Assembly: GCA_000727475.1 (NCBI GenBank)
Contig: KL647308.1
Span: forward strand, 1,793,323-1,857,322
Direction: 5' to 3'
DNA: 64,000 nt
Source: Sarcocystis neurona
Taxonomy: Eukaryota > Apicomplexa > Conoidasida > Eucoccidiorida > Sarcocystidae
In this document: positions 20,980 through 32,365 of the stretch, one piece after another
How positions within the stretch are numbered: the first letter of the stretch is position 1
How the letters are laid out: every line of letters starts with the position of its first letter
Position numbers and translations under genes: made by a program
Notes under the pieces: model-generated
What the model was told of the DNA's origin: nothing
Database searches by the model: none
Seen by the model: the letters and a program-made list of their open reading frames with translations, nothing else

Positions 20980-23708
20980 TCAAATTACTATTTCCTGGGA
21001 CAGCGGTCTCATGTCCTCGTAAATGGGCTCTTCTGAATCGAAGTTGGGGCCCGCGAGCTCACGGTTTACCGGTGAGGCAGAAGATTGCTGCTCAAGCGAG
21101 GGTGACGTGGAGCCCCACCGGCGTAGTAGTCGCTGCAGAAAAGTACGTGAGCGGGGACTCTTATTTTTTGCCTTTTTCGTTGCAGGTTTTTTCTGGGTAC
21201 GCTGCTCCTGCTCAGTGGCCTGCATCAACAGTGAAGGACCAAGGGAAATTTCTTCATACTCACCACCCTCAACGTGCCCACTTCCCGCTGCTGTCGGTCC
21301 ACTATATCTATCTTGATAGTAGACAGGGTCCTGTCTGTCCACTGTCTCGTCCTTCGCGGGGCTTGAAGAACCTCCGCACTGCGCGTGGCTTTTTTGTGCA
21401 GAACTGTGACTCTTGGGCTTGGACGGCGAGGACAGGGAGTCGGTAATCTTGGCTCCACCATAAGCCAGATTACCATAAATGGCACCTGCAGATGGTTCTT
21501 GCTGAGCCTGGCTGGCGTATCCACTGTCCACGTCGTCGGGTCCTGTAGACGGTATTTCATAGATGGATTCTTCTTGTTCTTGCTGGGCGTGTTCACTCGT
21601 TCCATGGCGCTCGCCAACCGCACCAACTGCTGTGGCATCCGTATGACTTGAAAGTGGCTCTGCCGCCTCTTCGTCCTCGATATCAAAGCTGGAATCCCAG
21701 GTGTCGAGGTCATAGGTGTCTTCTGAAAGCCTTGTCTCCTGGACCTGACTGGTGTCTCGAGAGCCGTTAGCAGGGCGTGCATCGGGTGGCAAATCGTAAA
21801 TGGGATCTGGAGCTCCTGTCTTCTGCTCCGAGTCCACAACTGAAGAGCTCCTAGCACCGGCTGCACGAGATGGTTCATAAATTTGCTTTTTACTCCATTT
21901 CCTCCTCTTGCCCTTCGCTTCTCGAGGGTCGAGAGTAACGACTAAACCAGATGATGTTCCACTTGTAGGGCCTCCCTGTCCGAGCTGCTTTTCGTCTGTA
22001 GAGCGGTGAGAATAGTTTGGATCAGCTGACTCTTTATAAACGGGAATTGACCACACTGGGCCCTCTAAAGCGTTGGTATCACCGGCGCTGGAACTCCCCG
22101 CAGCAGGTGCTGCTGGAATAGAGGCAGACCTTACAGGTCGTTTGACTTTAAAAATCCCTCGAAAGCGAACCCCCAATGTTCCACTACGGCGTTCTGAACG
22201 TTTTTTGTTGTGACCCTGGCCGGCGACTTCCTCAGACTCAGTGTGGCGTGGTTCTGCTGTGCTGAACAACCCCTCGCTTGTTTGTTGCTTCCGGTGGCGG
22301 CCACCAGATAGTGCGCTCATGAAGCTAAAAACACGTTCAACGCCACTCCTCTTGCGTTTCACTTGGCTCTCCTTCCTGAGTTTGAGTACGTAGACAGTTA
22401 CACAGTTGCGGAGTGGTAACTCACTTCGGGACAAGAAGCGGTGAAGGCAACTAGTTTTACGGAACACCAGACCCGTACAGCTATGGTATGGATGCATATG
22501 TTGTACGTCTGTATGTATGTACATGTGTACGTATGCACGTTCGTATGTGCGTACGTACGTATGTATGTACGTATGTATGTACGTATGTGTGTATGTCCGT
22601 TTGTGTGTATGTATATATATATATATATACCTGTACGTATATATATATATATATATACCTGTACGTATATATGCGTATGTATATAATGCGTCTACGAATG
22701 CATGTGTGTGCGCGTTAGCAAATAAAAAGTAACACCGCACCTCCAAAATACACGTATTTGAATGTTGCAGGAGTAGTAGTAGTAGTGGTAGTAGTAGTAG
22801 TAGGAGTAATAGGCGGTGTAGTAGCTGCAGTACAAGTAATTGTTGTAGCAGCAGCGTGAGCAGCACGAGTAATAGTACTCTATCATTTCCTCATTTTACA
22901 TTTAACTTTGCCGCCACCCTGAGTGATGGGTAAGACAGCATGCACTAGTGCGTATATATTAGCCTCCTGGCTGTGTGCTGCGCACCACACCTGTGAGTAG
23001 CCTGTCGAATAAACTTCACGGTCCGGTGTCTGCCGTGTTAAATGCCACTGTGGTTTCGTGATCAGCAATGCGCTCTGGCCCTCACCCCTTTTCAGACGAA
23101 CTTGATTCCTGCGGAGGTCCTGTCGATGTTTCCTGGGGAACTGCAGGCTGCGAAGTTGGTTCAACAGCAAGCGAAGTGGATGGACTGGTAGTAGGTGGGT
23201 CCGTAAAAGTGGTCCAGGAAGAAGGCGGAGCAGGAGGCTTAGATGTTGGTCTCTGGATTCGCTTTCTGTGGCCACGCCTTCGCTCAACGCTTCCAACTAC
23301 CCCGTCAAAAGAACTTCCTGTCGGTCTCCTCGGAGATGGCGCCACACTGGTAGATGCCCTCCTCCTTTTTTCAGACACTTGCGACTTCGGTGTGAATGTG
23401 CACTCAGTGTTTGATCCTGATGCTGCCACGATGTTATGCTGTGAAACTACTGAGTGGGAATCACCGTGACTTCTAGAGGCTCGCCCCGCAGTGACCCGTG
23501 AGAGTTCTTCTAAAAAAGCACCCATTTGAGCTCCATCCTGGTTCCTCAGCGCCCCCCGAACTGTTTGACTGTAACCGATAGAGTAACATAGCAGCACCAG
23601 CTGCAGCATAGCAAGGGATGTCCTTGTGAGTGCTCTAAAAGCACCTGCCGGCGAGAACGAATGACTCCTCACCTGCATCGTGTCAACCTGGGAGAAAGAC
23701 GAGCTCAT
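20980..23708 (-). CDS. secreted multi-tyrosine-motif (EPIYA-like) protein A, two exons
   Basis: Proposed exons are complement(23086-23708) and complement(20980-22375), total 672 residues. The intron of 710 bp starts GTGAGG, ends CTCAG and keeps phase (AAG-GG|G-AAG). Exon 1 has ATG at 23,708, a hydrophobic core LAMLQLVLLCYSIGYS (residues about 34-49) typical of a signal peptide, then a Ser/Pro/Thr-rich region. Exon 2 is disordered in character with basic patches (NKKRSERR, KGKRRKWSKK, KKPATKKAKNK) and tyrosines in PVYKES (Y321), QIYEPS (374), PIYDLP (401), DTYDLD (429), SIYEIP (480), AIYGNL (508), PVYYQD (560), GEYEEI (581) and PIYEDM (660, near the C-terminus). No enzyme domain is recognised. 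Function is inferred: a possible secreted effector phosphorylated by host tyrosine kinases. CAG repeats are absent, unlike in the flanking blocks. Confidence 0.75.
22376..23085 (-). other. intron of protein A gene, microsatellite-bearing
   Basis: Holds a GTAC/GTAT tetranucleotide tract (about 22,500-22,700), (TA)n runs and a TAG/GTA run (about 22,770-22,880). Long ORFs crossing it on either strand are products of these repeats. Confidence 0.7.
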
Positions 23709-25299
23709 TCGTAGCTCCTTTTATCACCACGTCAACTATCGAAGCGTCTCCCAGAGCAGCAAGGATCTACTGCGCGATGGCCGAATGTGCCACAGGAGAG
23801 AGGCACCAGAGTCTACATGGGACGCGAGCCCCTAATGAAATCAACAAGCAGGACAGTGAGGAAAGACAGCGGGCTCTCCACAGTCTTCCTTCAGGCAATA
23901 CGTGAAGACAGGGGAGGGCAGAGACATACGAGGCCACCGTGAAACGCCGAGCAGAAAAATACGAGGTCGCTCAGAGCGTGCTCCATATTAACAAATATAA
24001 CCGCCTGCGCAGGTTCGGGAAGTGCATCTTGCGCACGTCTCTATTGCAAAAACTACCGTTCGCTTCGGCCGTAGTGGGTCACTGCTACTGCGACGCAGCA
24101 CCAGGATACAGGCGCTCGTGTTGGATGTCAATTTCTCACAGCGAGCGTTACTCGCCGCCTCTACTGGAAACCTACGCCGACGCGATTCCAGCAACAGAGC
24201 AGCATTGATGCGCGCACACCGCGTCACATCAATATTCGTGAGGCTGTGGAGGAGGGGGGATCGCTTTCTTATGTGTAGAATATTGAAAAGCCTCGGACGT
24301 TTATCCCTGCGCTTTAGAAGAGGTCGCGTCAGAATATGCACCTTTGCTGCGAGCGCGCGCTTCTACCGGCAGATTTTCTGTGGAAGCCGCGCCGTAGTCC
24401 AGACTACGGTTGGTCAACATTGACGATTTCCCCCACTGTAATCGGTTGTTCACAGTTCGCAATTGCAATTACGTACGGCACCGATATAACCGGTACGATA
24501 GGCAGCATCGAAGCGGCGGGTGCAACTGTTGGGACGGGGTCTGTCTGACGAAGTGACGAAGCCCTTGTAGCTGCGGTGATTCGATGCGTCTCATGAAGAG
24601 AGCTAGCTGAAGGGTCTGACGCGAGTCGATTCATTCCATGTGTGTTTTTGAGACGAAGCTCTTGTAGCTGCGGCGATTCAGTGCACCTCACACTGAGAAC
24701 TAGCCGCAGGATGTCACACGACTCCATTCATTCCGTGTGTGCTACTGAGACGAGAAAGAGACGGTGCGTCTCTGTTTATACACGAAAAGGGGGTTCAAAC
24801 AGTCGTTCGCAGTACCCTTTGGTGAATGCCTGTGTATACAGCTCACTGCATACAGATTTTTCGTGTGTGCGTCCATGTCTACATTAGACGGATTTAAGAC
24901 CGTGTGTACGCATTCTCTCAGGTGTGTTTCGTGGGTTCAGCAATTTGGTTGATCTGTTGGCAAGGGTGTTCGGCACTACCAACGGCGGTACTGGCTCCTG
25001 CAGACTGTTCCAGTCAAGGTACCTGCTCCTGTCCTCACCAATCCTTACAGCTATCTAGCCGCCGCAACCCCGATGTGCGTTAATAGCACCCACGTGTTAC
25101 AGTTTAACCGAGGCCGTTGAAGTTCCCAGTACTCACGCGTCTGCACTTGTGAAGACGCTGTCTTCGACTGTCACTGTGTGACCGAAATCCCTGGAGTACG
25201 TAGAGTCCTAGGTCCCCGAACAAGGTGTACTGACTGCCAAATGCAGCCAGAGCAGCGCCACCAAAGTGTGATCATCCCTCGGAACACGCCAATACTTAC
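23709..25299. other. spacer with a degenerate 95-bp duplication and weak exon-like ORFs
   Basis: The first 230 bases are the likely 5' region of the protein A gene. ORFs at 24,336-24,548 (+) and 24,404-24,727 (-) overlap and both look moderately protein-like, so neither is called. Two copies of GACGAAGC(C/T)CTTGTAGCTGCGG begin at about 24,557 and 24,652. Confidence 0.35.
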
Positions 25300-25448
25300 A
25301 TTAAACATGCGGCTGCAATGTACCACCAGCCCGAAAGCTACGTTGCCGCCGATTTGATTCAGTGTAAAACAGGAATCGGCGTTGTCTGCAATGATTGTGC
25401 AAATCCTGGCGTTATGACACGTCTTCGGCATCGGAAGCAACGGATTCA
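25300..25448 (-). CDS. candidate internal exon, Cys-containing
   Basis: Bounded by GACGCCAG (acceptor) and AAT|GTAAGT (strong donor), 149 nt. It reads MPKTCHNARICTIIADNAD, SCFTLNQIGGNVAFG and LVVHCSRMFN, with four cysteines. The composition suggests a real exon of a secreted or surface protein, but I could not link flanking exons in phase. A surface-antigen relationship crossed my mind and is not supported by enough conserved residues. Confidence 0.35.
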
Positions 25449-26011
25449 CTGGCGTCGCCTTGGGTGAAATGTGTCCACTTGTGTCCCCTTCCCTATGAAA
25501 CTGTTTCTACCAGCCCACAACACTACAGATAAGGAAAGTGCAGCCTCTGCTCACACGGCCAGCACAACGACTCTCAGTCAAGGACCATACGGAGAATGTC
25601 GTGCTTACCACAGGTACAAACCAAGAACTAACTCCACTACCACCGTACTGACGGCTACCTTCTCTAACTGTGGTCCATCACTAAACCAGTTCTGTATTTG
25701 TCTAACGATCATCGGGCGCCTCAAAACAGCGAGTGGTAGTAGCGGTAGTAGTGTTAGTGTTAGTAGTAGTAGTAGTAGTAGCAGTAGTAGCACTACCACT
25801 ATAATAACCAATATTACACGATCGATGCCTTTGCACTTTCAAGACACCTTTCGCGCATCGCCTGGACAACAGGTCGCAGGCCGCACAAGTGGCTTTAAAG
25901 GGGTCTAAGTTCCGTGTTTTCCTGTGTGTCACTGAGCAGCCAATCACTGGGGCAGTGGATGGTCATGATATGCGCATGGAGACACGTGGCAAGAATTACT
26001 GATAAGGATAT

Positions 26012-26228
26012 TTTGTCTACGCTCAGCCTATACTTGCCACGAAAAACGCGGCTGTCTTTTCTATGAGAGCAGAGACTTCTGAAGAGTTAGCGGTGGTTGA
26101 CTGCAGAGAGAGAGCCGGAGAAGTCGTGCGGGAGACGTCTTTGCAGCAAGGTCTGCCTGCACGTCGGAGTCGCCGGTCCTTTGTGGGAGAAGTAACCGAT
26201 GTCTCTTCTGGACTCGCCTTCGAGAGCT
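26012..26228 (+). CDS. candidate terminal exon, acidic
   Basis: Runs from TTTTGTCTACGCTCAG to a stop at 26,226-26,228. It reads MRAETSEELAVVDCRERAGE then VVRETSLQQGLPARRSRRSF and GEVTDVSSGLAFES. The charged, stop-free composition is protein-like, but the minus strand is also open here (ORF at 26,023-26,562), so the strand is uncertain. No family is recognised. Confidence 0.3.
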
Positions 26229-26899
26229 GAACCACTAGCTGAATCCTCCCGTGTTCCACAGTACCGCAATGTGTTAACCACGAGCATGCGCGTCGTTTTT
26301 CGAGCTCAATGCCTCGTGTGCACCGTCCGTGTGCTTCTCGCGAACATACGCCGGGGTGAGTCTGCAGCGGCCAACTCAAGAGGAAGCTCCCGTAACGCTT
26401 TTTTTGAAGACACTGGGGACTCGATGTGCTCGTGTACGCTTTTGGGATTCGTCGCAAGGGATGACTGATCGTCAAGCGTGAATCTTCCGGTTTACTCGTG
26501 CTGCGCGAAATTAGTCGTCGACAGATGATGCAACTTGCTGTGCCCTGAATATATACATCCATGCGCGTACGTATTCACGAATGTGTTTGTGGAGGTAACT
26601 GTTAAACGCGTACACACATTTACTCCTACTCTTCAGATGTGTTGCAGTGTATAACGTTTGTATCGTATCGTTATTTGTACAGCAGGCTTCTGGTTTCATT
26701 GACATTCTTTGCCCCCTTCTACGGGAGGAGGGAAAGAAAGGACAGAAAGACTAGAATGAGGAATGGTGGTGGGACACCTGCGTAAGAGTGGGCGACACGG
26801 TGCGAGTGGGGAAAGGCCGTGAACAAAGATGAGGGAATGAAGGAGAATCAAGAGATCATAAAGTCGAGGGCGAAGACTACGGCTAAACAAAACACTTCG

Positions 26900-27082
26900 T
26901 CACATGTATACTCTGCCAACGCTGGTCGTTTGAGCAGTTTGAATCAAGGTCATGGGTTCAGTTGCTGGCGCAGTTAAACCATGGGTACACCAAGCATTCC
27001 CAACTAGTAGGGAATTTTGAACAAGGTACATCTGCGCTCCCTTTACAATCTCCTGTGGTAGACGAAGCATGTAGATTTGCAT
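26900..27082 (-). CDS. small candidate ORF, 60 residues
   Basis: Has an ATG start and reads MQIYMLRLPQEIVKGAQMYL, LVGNAWCTHGLTAPATEP and TTSVGRVYM. The amino-acid composition is balanced, unlike repeat-derived ORFs nearby. It may be a small protein or one exon. No family is recognised. Confidence 0.3.
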   Translation of the reverse strand: MQIYMLRLPQEIVKGAQMYLVQNSLLVGNAWCTHGLTAPATEPMTLIQTAQTTSVGRVYM

Positions 27083-27386
27083 TCAGGGTTAAATTGTAAA
27101 GTGTAGAGTCATATGTTTCGGAAAGGGCACCATCCTCAAACTGATGCGCTTACTGTTTTCTGTGCGCGAAAACGCTCCTACGTCACAGTAGACAAAATCT
27201 TTCCACAGAACCTTTTCCTCAGCGCGCATTCTTTCAGTCACAGATTGCGCCTGCGAACCGTAGTTCCTAGTGTAGATGCAGAGACAGTTTACTCGTAATA
27301 TGACGGCTTAAAGATGAAAGCTACCCTCTGACTCACTTGCTCACCTTAACATCGCATCTCTGCTGTATAACTCGCCCCGAAAACGT

Positions 27387-27785
27387 ATGTATTCCCATTG
27401 TAATCTATTGTTTGTGCTGTTTCCGTCAGCTTGCGCGGGTGGCTTCAATCGTCTGTACGAAAAAATCAATGCGAAGAGTAACAAGCGGACTCTTTTATGT
27501 ACAAGCGCTCACTTGAAAGGTCCCACACAAGCTACAACAAGTGCAACATGCATTAATACAACACGCACAGTTGAATCGGCGCTGAGCGATTCAATGCAAC
27601 TGCTCTACGTGCGTTATTTCTACGTTAATGGTATTATTCTACCTTGTGTCTGTGTGTGCGAATGTATCACGACAATTCGTAACTTGCCGCCGCCTTCTGT
27701 GTGGGACTTCTCCTCTGCAACGTTGTGTATCGAATATGCAACAGAACTGAGCACACAGAGAGCCTACGTACAATCGGTACCTTAG
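27387..27785 (+). CDS. candidate small secreted protein, 132 residues
   Basis: Starts with ATG. The N-terminus MYSHCNLLFVLFPSACAGG resembles a signal peptide, followed by FNRLYEKINAKSNKRTLLC and a Thr/Ser/Cys-containing body. It could instead contain an acceptor at TTTCCGTCAG near 27,428. No family is recognised, and the second half includes CVCVCEC from a GT-rich tract, which lowers confidence. Confidence 0.3.
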   Translation: MYSHCNLLFVLFPSACAGGFNRLYEKINAKSNKRTLLCTSAHLKGPTQATTSATCINTTRTVESALSDSMQLLYVRYFYVNGIILPCVCVCECITTIRNLPPPSVWDFSSATLCIEYATELSTQRAYVQSVP

Positions 27786-28227
27786 TACACTTGTGTACCC
27801 TCCATTATATGCGTATATTCACTAGGAGGGAACCTGAAGCACACACCGTGTGCTTTCCTCCTGGCGTCTGTTGGGTTTTAGAAAGAAAGACTTTAAACAC
27901 GCAAGCAAATATTCACTTACTTATAAAAGGGGTCTACACAGACACGTGACCCCTCTGTTGTCACGTTTCCACACCTCTTATGCTGCAGAGACGCATGCGG
28001 GATACGACAAAAGGTGATGTGTGACTTATTTGCTGAACAATATCGCATGCTTACATACATGTGTACACGTACAGATGTATACTGCGTGAGGCAAAGGAAC
28101 TTGTTATGCCATCGTGGACGGTGGTATCCGTGGACATGCAGTATCACTTGACGTTGTTGCACGCAGAGGGGTGACGACCACATCGAAGACAAAGGTACTT
28201 TTCCTTGCTTCTAAAACTCAATATTCT
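27786..28227. other. spacer, nothing supported
   Basis: Only short overlapping ORFs on both strands and no recognisable motif. Confidence 0.35.
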
Positions 28228-28963
28228 TCAACTGATGTCATCGAAAAGCAGCCTTGTGGTGCTTAGCGCTTCGAGCAAGTGCTGCACACGTGACAATCTG
28301 ATAGGGCATATAGTATTGTGCCATTTCAATTGTCCTTCATGAAGGCCAGCTCCTACATCTTTGAGTTCTACCTTACCCGGCGCGGAACGAATGAGGGGAG
28401 ACAGCAGTAGTAGCGCAGCAACACCAGGTAATCTGCTACTGCGGGAGCAGCAGCAGCAGAAGCACGCCGTGAGTAGTCCTAAAAGAAGCGACAGCAGAGT
28501 CAGGGGCAATTTTTAAAAGTGCGGGCGAGGCAGCAGCAGCAGAAACACATGTAATGACAGGATAGCACGGAGGGCGCAGCAACAGTAGGCACAGTAACAG
28601 CGACGAAGTGGCCGGCTGAAGAGAGAGACGACGACAGGGCCAGAGCAGAGGAACGGTGAAGAAAGAGCAGCAGCACGAGTGAAAGTACGCAACCGTAGGG
28701 CAGCAGCGGGGACACCTCTGGTCATAGAGGACCAACGACGCAGCAGCCTTGCGAGCAAAGCATCAATGAAGGCCAGCGAGAACCGCAGGGGCGAGCACCC
28801 CATTGAAAAACAAGTTTTAGTCGAGAAAGGACAGTCAGCAGAAACGACAGTGACAGCGGAACCGCAGCGAGCGCCCACGGGAAAGCAGCACGATAGTGAG
28901 TGTAGCAGAGCGGCCACAAGTACGGGAAGTCGAGCGGCAGTAGCACTAATGTAAAAAGAGGAG
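28228..28963. other. isolated CAG-containing patch inside the repeat-poor block
   Basis: Holds weak CAG/CTG runs (about 28,390-28,700). The + strand reads a Ser/Ala/Glu-rich ORF at 28,679-28,954 (KVRNRRAAAGTPLVIEDQRR...). The minus strand reads VELKDVGAGLHEGQLKWHN at 28,228-28,380, preceded by a hydrophobic Leu/Cys stretch without an ATG. Either could be an exon. It resembles the coding CAG patches of the flanking blocks and may mark a small gene. Confidence 0.3.
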
Positions 28964-31900
28964 CACTACAGGCAAGACGGCAGCTGAAGCGACAACCAAA
29001 AGAGCCCACGAATTGCAGGCTGGCGAATACGCAAGACGTTCGCGCGTGCAAGGACAGCGCTGCCCGGATAAAGTACCTGTAGACTCATTTTTTGCCAGTA
29101 CAATTCCCTCCCCTTCCTCGAAAGCGTGCGCAACAATGCGTACAGATCTCTACGCCTAGGTGTTGTTTGTGCAGCACCGCGTGCAGAAACAGATGTGCAG
29201 GTACAGAGAGACACGTGGGAGTGCGTGTGATTGACCTCAGAAGAGAGAGACGTCGATGCGCGTTCAAGCTGCCACACTGTGTCACTAGTATTAGTCTAGG
29301 TGGTATATGGACTGTTGTCGTTGTACTCGCTTTAGAGATGGAAGAAGAGTTGGAGGGCCTCGCCCTGCGCATCCGCATCTGTACGTAGGTATGTGTTTTC
29401 CTACATAGGTGCGTGCACGTGTCGTTGGTTTTTTGTCCTCCATTGGGCACTCTTATTCACACCTACGCATGCACGCAAAAAGATGAAGAACGACAAGACT
29501 ACGAAAAAGTGTCATATGTGACCGTTCCGCGCACACGACATGCATGGCACCTACGTCCACACACACTCGTGTCTATGTGAGGTCTCCAAGGTGTTTACGT
29601 GCATACACACATGTATCTGGGCGTATACTTAGGTGTGTGTACATCTCTACACAGGGAAGGCACGTACGTATAATCATAAATATATATCTATATATATATA
29701 CACATATATGTGTGCCCGTGCATTACAGACACATACGAAGAGATGAACCTACGCACGCGCGTGCGCACAAGGGTACTCTGACATATACGTGTCTACGTGT
29801 CAGCTTCATATGTTATTATAGACAGGGCGGTGTGCTCTCATATATTCAACAGAAATTATTTCCAACTCCGAGTCCGACGATCTTCAAGCTGCTTTTTTCT
29901 TCACGCTGCAAGCGTGCGTGTATCTCGCAGATATGTGTGTGTAGGTGCATAGGCCGATATTTATGTGAAACTGTTTACTTCCAGCTGCACACTAAATGTA
30001 CGGTGCTGAATACTAGACCGACGTCCTCTAGATAGATCGCAAAGCGATCTATCAGCGTACGTGTGCACCCTTTAATTGGGGGTACATCTATCTGCCTGTC
30101 TGACGGAATGTGCCCATCAAAAATAGATGCTGCTGATGGTCGTGCAGAGCGTTCACGAGCAGAAACGATGTCGTTGCTACATTACGTCGGTGTACAGAAA
30201 AGTGCAAACAGATATCCGTGTGCGTGTCCGAGTTGACGGGAAGCATACTCATGCAAGCGCGCAGGAGGCTTTTGTAGACAGTCTGTATACTTCCACGTTC
30301 AAGGCAGTGTGTGGCTTTGAATCGGCGGGCACTGCGTATTCTTGCTTTCTACGTGTTTCGGCACTAAAGAGGAAAGAGCACATAGAAGTATATTCTGCTT
30401 GCATACATAAAACGCACTAACAAACATATATGCATATACGTATGTGGCTTCCCAGTGAATGAATGTACGCTATACATAGGAGTATGTGCGCACCACTTTC
30501 CGAGCGTGTCGTGGGCTGTCGGCATACGGCAAAGACGAGAGACCGAGACTTCCTGCTGTTAGATCGTGTGGGTAATTTCGCGTAGGCGTACACTGGTCCA
30601 GCTGCATGGACAGTGACTGTCGCACCGCCGCTCCACGCAGTGGACAACGCAATTATCCACCCCTCTGTACATTACGGACACGCGCATTCTGTTTACGAAC
30701 CATCTCGCACCAAGGGCCGATCTTGTTACAGATATGCGTACGTATGTATGTACAACGTACATACGAACGTACGTGCAAGTAGGCACACGAAGTGGCACGC
30801 AAGTGCAGTAGATACGAAACCCTGTCAGCAGACGTGTATAGAGTTGTATACGTGTATATGGACATAGGTGTACACGCGTGTATGCGCATCCTTCACCTTG
30901 TTCGGTACACAGGCACCAGTATATGTATCATACATATATATGTAAATATGTGTGTGCACGTACCGAAGTTTATTCGAAGTAGACGTATGCGTTATTTCTG
31001 GAGCCGCGTCTGTAAAGCAAAGCTAATATTGTCCTCGATGCTAGTGCACGTTTATATGCGAATATATACAAATGCATAAGTGTACACGTGTGTGTGTATA
31101 TATATATATGTGTATACATACCCGCACGTGCGCACGTCTGCAACCTGAAAGGAGAGTCACAGACTTCGATACGAACACACACAAAAGTACACCCATGCGT
31201 TTATTTTTGAGTACATCTCGGTGCATGTGTTTGTGCACGTATGCGTTTGAGGAGATTCGTCCAAGATAAGCTATTTCTAGGGAGAACTGAGAAAGCTGAC
31301 TGCGTCAGATTTACTTCTCTCATTCTGCGTAGGCACGAAAGATACTGGCGATATCATGCACACGCAGCATCATCTGTACGAGTGCACTCGGATACTCAGT
31401 TACTTACTCATACGTATACATATATATATACATATACATATACATATACATATGTGTGTGTCAGTGGGTGTTCAACTGAAGTGGTGTTGCGGTGTCGGTT
31501 TTTGCCGTTGGCTTCCTCTGTCTGTCCAAGGACACGAGAAGATCGGCTGCCTCTTCCCATTCTTACCGCGTACGCAACCCGTGCGGTGGCACTTTTCACA
31601 ATGCTTTGTAAGAGAGTTGTACGAAAATAAAGTAAACCGTGTTTCAAGAACAACAGTGGTGGCCTTATGAATTCATACGCAAGTCGTTACCCCTCGCGTG
31701 CTGCAGCGCCGACTCTGTCTACGTTATCTGCGCATGTAGGCCGCTGCAGCGCCATATGGCACAAAACTGCAACAGTCCTGCTTTGATAGGCCGGGTGAGC
31801 GGCTGCAGCTGAAGGAGCACAGCCTACTTTCTAGAAAAGAGTATTCTACCTCTAAAGTAGTGAAACAATCAAATAGCGGCGGTTCAACTGTCTGTCGCTA

Positions 31901-31971
31901 GTCCGCTACGACGACGCCATACGGTAGGTACTGCGACCTCTACGCCTCGAAAGGCTTTAGGTTTGTGCACT
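28964..31971. other. spacer with microsatellites, a short perfect hairpin and no supported gene
   Basis: ACGTGTGT- and TA-type microsatellites lie at about 29,560-29,720, 30,850-31,130 and 31,410-31,455. ORFs are short and overlap on both strands. A perfect hairpin lies at 30,031-30,053. Confidence 0.35.
30031..30053. repeat. perfect inverted repeat, 10-bp stem, 3-base loop
   Basis: GATAGATCGC, AAA, GCGATCTATC. There is no T-run or other sign of function beside it. Confidence 0.8.
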
Positions 31972-32328
31972 TTAGCGTGAGGATGTTAGAGGGTACCTTG
32001 CGTTCGGGTGTAACTCGAAGCTAGACGCCTTTATATTCACGTAGCTGAAGCCTAGTACTCTGCCCCCAGGACGGTGCAGAAGTACAATGTGACAAACGCG
32101 ACGATGTGCATCTTGTTCAACATGGAAACACATTACGGAAAAGGTGATGACACTTTCTCTAATTGCACTTGCGTGGAGCACAGGCGTTGATGGCACGTCA
32201 ATTCTCCCGGTTCTGACATGGCCAGTCTTGGCTGTTGGCGCTGCAGCACACCCTGTCACCTTTTTTGTTGTTGCATTTCTTCTCCCCTCGTTCACTTTAT
32301 ACCTCAGCTGTGTACACGGCTGCTGCAA
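31972..32328 (-). CDS. candidate exon, about 118 codons
   Basis: Minus-strand reading contains ASAIRESVITFSVMCFHVEQ, AHRRVCHIVLLHRPGGRVLG and FSYVNIKASSFELHPN before a stop, with balanced composition and no repeats in its C-terminal two thirds. The 5' border may be an acceptor such as TTGCAGCAG near 32,320. No family is recognised. The + strand frame over the same bases is hydrophobic and less convincing. Confidence 0.35.
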   Translation of the reverse strand: MQQPCTQLRYKVNEGRRNATTKKVTGCAAAPTAKTGHVRTGRIDVPSTPVLHASAIRESVITFSVMCFHVEQDAHRRVCHIVLLHRPGGRVLGFSYVNIKASSFELHPNARYPLTSSR

Positions 32329-32365
32329 CCCTGTTCGAGTTTCTACGCTGCTGCTGCTATTTTAG

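Noticed and set aside
22441..22866. N-terminal part of the 628-codon minus ORF (Ile/Tyr/Thr/His-rich)
   Set aside because: It is microsatellite translation inside the intron; the splice model replaces it with the signal-peptide exon.
24022..24727. Overlapping ORFs of 133 (+) and 107 (-) codons
   Set aside because: Both strands are open and neither shows splice logic or a recognisable motif, so no choice could be justified.
25300..25908. Coccidian surface-antigen (SAG-like) gene on the minus strand
   Set aside because: One good exon with cysteines exists, but flanking candidates do not join in phase and the family signature residues were not recognisable.
30031..30053. Rho-independent terminator or small structured RNA
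   Set aside because: Perfect hairpin but no U-run, no neighbouring gene end, and terminators of this type are not expected in this organism.
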